Shown here: positions 63,942-64,000 of the stretch, one piece after another
Position numbering within the stretch: the stretch's first letter is position 1
Layout of the letters: every line of letters begins with the position of its first letter
Origin: an uncultured Shewanella sp.
GTDB taxonomy: Bacteria; Pseudomonadota; Gammaproteobacteria; Enterobacterales; Shewanellaceae
Direction: 5' to 3'
NCBI RefSeq assembly: GCF_947497935.1
Contig: NZ_CANMIO010000001.1
Coordinates: 310,001-374,000 of the forward strand
Length of the DNA stretch: 64,000 bases
Program-made: the position numbers and the translations under genes
The notes under the pieces: generated by a model
Databases searched by the model: none
What the model was told of the DNA's origin: nothing
What the model saw: the letters and a program-made list of their open reading frames with translations, nothing else

Positions 63942-63969
63942 AAAAAACCGCTGGCTAACTCAGTTAGCC
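63942..63969 (-). terminator. Hairpin upstream of the alkaline phosphatase gene
   Basis: GGCTAAC / GTTAGCC stem with a 3-base loop, then AGCGGTTTTTT on the minus strand. It may end an upstream gene outside the window or attenuate the phosphatase transcript. Confidence 0.4.
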
Positions 63970-64000
63970 GCAGGCGTTATTAATGGAATGTCACTTGTGT

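Overview
The window looks like a chromosomal segment of a marine Shewanella-type gammaproteobacterium. Three things suggest this: c-type cytochromes in three separate places; the macromolecular-synthesis operon in the order rpsU-yqeY-dnaG-rpoD followed by a tRNA-Ile(CAU), as in gammaproteobacteria; and many proteins close to what I know from Shewanella and its relatives (NhaD, ExeA/GspA-GspB, class IV adenylate cyclase, ErpA). The species call is inference, since no search was run. I see no phage, insertion sequence, integron or CRISPR array. Most of the window reads as stable chromosome.

Positions 1-23000 are dominated by polyamine and amino-acid catabolism. A beta-alanine arm (omega-aminotransferase plus a truncated CoA-acylating semialdehyde dehydrogenase) is divergent from an aldehyde dehydrogenase (puuC-like). 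After a small group of unrelated genes (LuxR-type regulator, tetraheme lipoprotein, acetyltransferase, class IV adenylate cyclase, Asp/Glu racemase) comes the gamma-glutamyl-putrescine pathway: a PuuB-like oxidase divergent from puuR, then puuD-puuA, potFGHI (putrescine ABC importer), a second puuB, gabD and gabT. Together they import putrescine, glutamylate it, oxidise it to gamma-glutamyl-GABA, hydrolyse it to GABA and convert GABA to succinate. A shared 13-bp motif close to AAATAATGAACAT occurs in three of the intergenic regions and probably marks PuuR operators.

Positions 22750-28540 hold a universal-stress protein, an unlisted 41-residue membrane ORF and an unusual cbb3-type terminal oxidase cluster: a monoheme cytochrome c, CcoN, CcoO and a 723-residue CcoP-like protein. 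That last protein carries five CXXCH sites because a triheme dehydrogenase-type cytochrome is fused to the usual diheme CcoP. I regard this as the most interesting system in the window.

Positions 28538-50600 are housekeeping: tRNA-Ile, rpoD, dnaG, yqeY, rpsU, tsaD, a 2OG-Fe(II) oxygenase, plsY, folB-folK, uppP, an rlmA-like methyltransferase, an L,D-transpeptidase facing an Lpp-type lipoprotein, cca, gspA-gspB, nhaD, hemL, pyrB and lgt. A four-copy 17-bp tandem repeat lies upstream of dnaG.

Positions 50645-64000 hold a Fur-box-linked TonB siderophore receptor, a Bax-type glucosaminidase, a tightly overlapped four-gene operon for a sulfite-dehydrogenase-like molybdoenzyme with three cytochromes c, a CBS-domain ClC channel, a coiled-coil membrane protein overlapping erpA, two small conserved proteins, aqpZ and an alkaline phosphatase.
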